Assembly (NCBI GenBank): GCA_900551885.1
Contig: URXS01000048.1
Span: 1 to 14,438 of the forward strand
Source of the DNA: an uncultured Oscillibacter sp.
GTDB lineage: Bacteria > Bacillota > Clostridia > Oscillospirales > Oscillospiraceae
Reading direction: 5' to 3'
DNA: 14,438 bases
Below are positions 13,758 through 14,438 of the stretch, in pieces. The notes below the pieces were generated by a model that did no database searches, had not been told where the DNA came from, and saw only the letters and a list, made by a program, of their open reading frames with translations. The translations under genes and the position numbers were made by a program. Numbering within the stretch: position 1 is the stretch's first letter; every line of letters begins with the position of its first letter.

Positions 13758-14438
13758 ATGCACGTCTATTCCACAGGCCAGTGGGTCCTGCTGTTTTTCA
13801 TCTATTGCTTCTGCGGCTGGGTATGGGAGAGCTGCTATGTCTCCGTCTGCCGCCGCCAGTGGGTGAACCGGGGCTTCCTCCACGGGCCTTTGCTGCCCAT
13901 CTACGGCAGCGGTGCCATCATCATCCTGTTTGTAACCCTGCCGGCACAGGACCATCTGTGGCTGGTGTGGCTGCTGGGCATGATCGCCGCCACAGCGCTG
14001 GAGTACGTCACGGGAGCGGTGATGGAGCGGCTGTTCAAGGTCCGCTACTGGGATTACTCCCGCCAGCGGTTCAACCTCAACGGGTACATCTGTCTGCGCA
14101 GCTCCATTGCCTGGGGCTTTTTCTCCATCCTCCTGGTGCGCTTTCTCCACCCGCCGGTGGGGCGGCTGCTGACCAGGGTACCGGGGTGGCTGGTGGACCC
14201 GGCGGCTCTGGTTCTGACGGTGGCCTTCACCGTGGATGTGGTCCGCTCCGTCCAGGCGGCCCTGGACCTGCGGGAGGTGCTCACCCGGCTCACCGAGGAG
14301 AACGAGGAGCTGCGGCGCATCGCCAAGCGGGTGGAGGTGGCCTCCGCCTTTGCGGAGGATGACCTGCGTCGCTTCCGGGAGAAGACAGAGGTGGAAAAGC
14401 TGCTGCTGCAGGAACGGCTGGAGGCGGACCGCCGCCAG
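13758..14438 (+). CDS. PF06541-type ('ABC-transporter type IV', CmpB-like) membrane protein, N-terminal part
   Basis: Open at the right edge: frame 3 reads without a stop from ATG 13758 to base 14438 (227 residues). AGAGAGGAG at 13744-13752 is the ribosome binding site. The first 160 residues carry four to five membrane segments with motifs of this uncharacterised family: YCFCGWVWES (16-25), NRGFLHGPLLPIYGSGA (37-53), ALEYVTGAVMERLF (79-92) and NLNGYICLRSSIAWGFF (104-120). From about residue 175 the protein changes to a highly charged, Leu- and Glu-rich helical tail, probably cytoplasmic coiled coil. The overlapping frame from 13781 to 14362 is a shadow. No transport function has been established for this family to my knowledge, and the name is historical. 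Confidence 0.85.
   Translation, partial: MHVYSTGQWVLLFFIYCFCGWVWESCYVSVCRRQWVNRGFLHGPLLPIYGSGAIIILFVTLPAQDHLWLVWLLGMIAATALEYVTGAVMERLFKVRYWDYSRQRFNLNGYICLRSSIAWGFFSILLVRFLHPPVGRLLTRVPGWLVDPAALVLTVAFTVDVVRSVQAALDLREVLTRLTEENEELRRIAKRVEVASAFAEDDLRRFREKTEVEKLLLQERLEADRRQ

Noticed and set aside
1..14438. CRISPR arrays, tRNA/rRNA genes, insertion sequences or phage genes
   Set aside because: I saw no regularly spaced repeats, no tRNA cloverleaf or rRNA motifs and no transposase or integrase motifs on either strand.

Overview
The window looks like chromosome of an anaerobic, endospore-forming Firmicute, most likely a gut Oscillospiraceae/Clostridia lineage. The support is a SpoVAC homologue, an S-layer-homology (SLH) anchored surface protein, a single-cluster ferredoxin, purine-rich ribosome binding sites and Clostridia-type families. 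The species cannot be named from sequence alone.

Region 1 (1-6499, + strand) is one operon-like run for import and breakdown of a cyclic ureide (a hydantoin or dihydropyrimidine). It holds the end of an RbsA-type ABC ATPase, an RbsC-type permease, an M20-family N-carbamoyl amino acid amidohydrolase, a D-hydantoinase/dihydropyrimidinase, a small nitroreductase-family flavoprotein, an 89-residue protein of unknown function, a RidA-family protein and a PLP-dependent serine/threonine-dehydratase-like enzyme. Read as a pathway, the ring is imported and opened to an N-carbamoyl amino acid, which is decarbamoylated to a free amino acid. Dehydratase-type elimination then gives an enamine/imine, which RidA hydrolyses to a 2-oxo acid and ammonia. 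The exact substrate and the roles of the nitroreductase and the small protein are open. A strong intrinsic terminator at 6548-6589 closes the run.

Region 2 (6735-8768) is more GC-rich housekeeping DNA: a monocistronic spoVAC (-), divergent hemW (+), and a small ferredoxin gene (-) that converges on hemW across a shared bidirectional terminator. Candidate promoters lie between spoVAC and hemW and upstream of the ferredoxin gene.

Region 3 (9045-12139) encodes a 1016-residue secreted protein with a signal peptide, a phosphodiester glycosidase (NAGPA) domain, Ig-like and carbohydrate-binding-like modules and three C-terminal SLH repeats. A GC-rich terminator follows.

Region 4 (12140-14438) starts with a clear sigma-A promoter and an apparently structured leader of about 136 nt that ends in its own intrinsic terminator. 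Next come a CNNM/CorC (HlyC) family CBS-domain membrane protein, a further terminator, and the open-ended start of a PF06541-type ('ABC-transporter type IV') membrane protein with a charged helical tail.

Points most worth a second look are the ureide operon with its coupled unknown small gene, the unexplained leader RNA before the CorC gene, a perfect 14-bp inverted repeat inside the nitroreductase coding sequence, and the solitary spoVAC next to the lower-GC catabolic operon.
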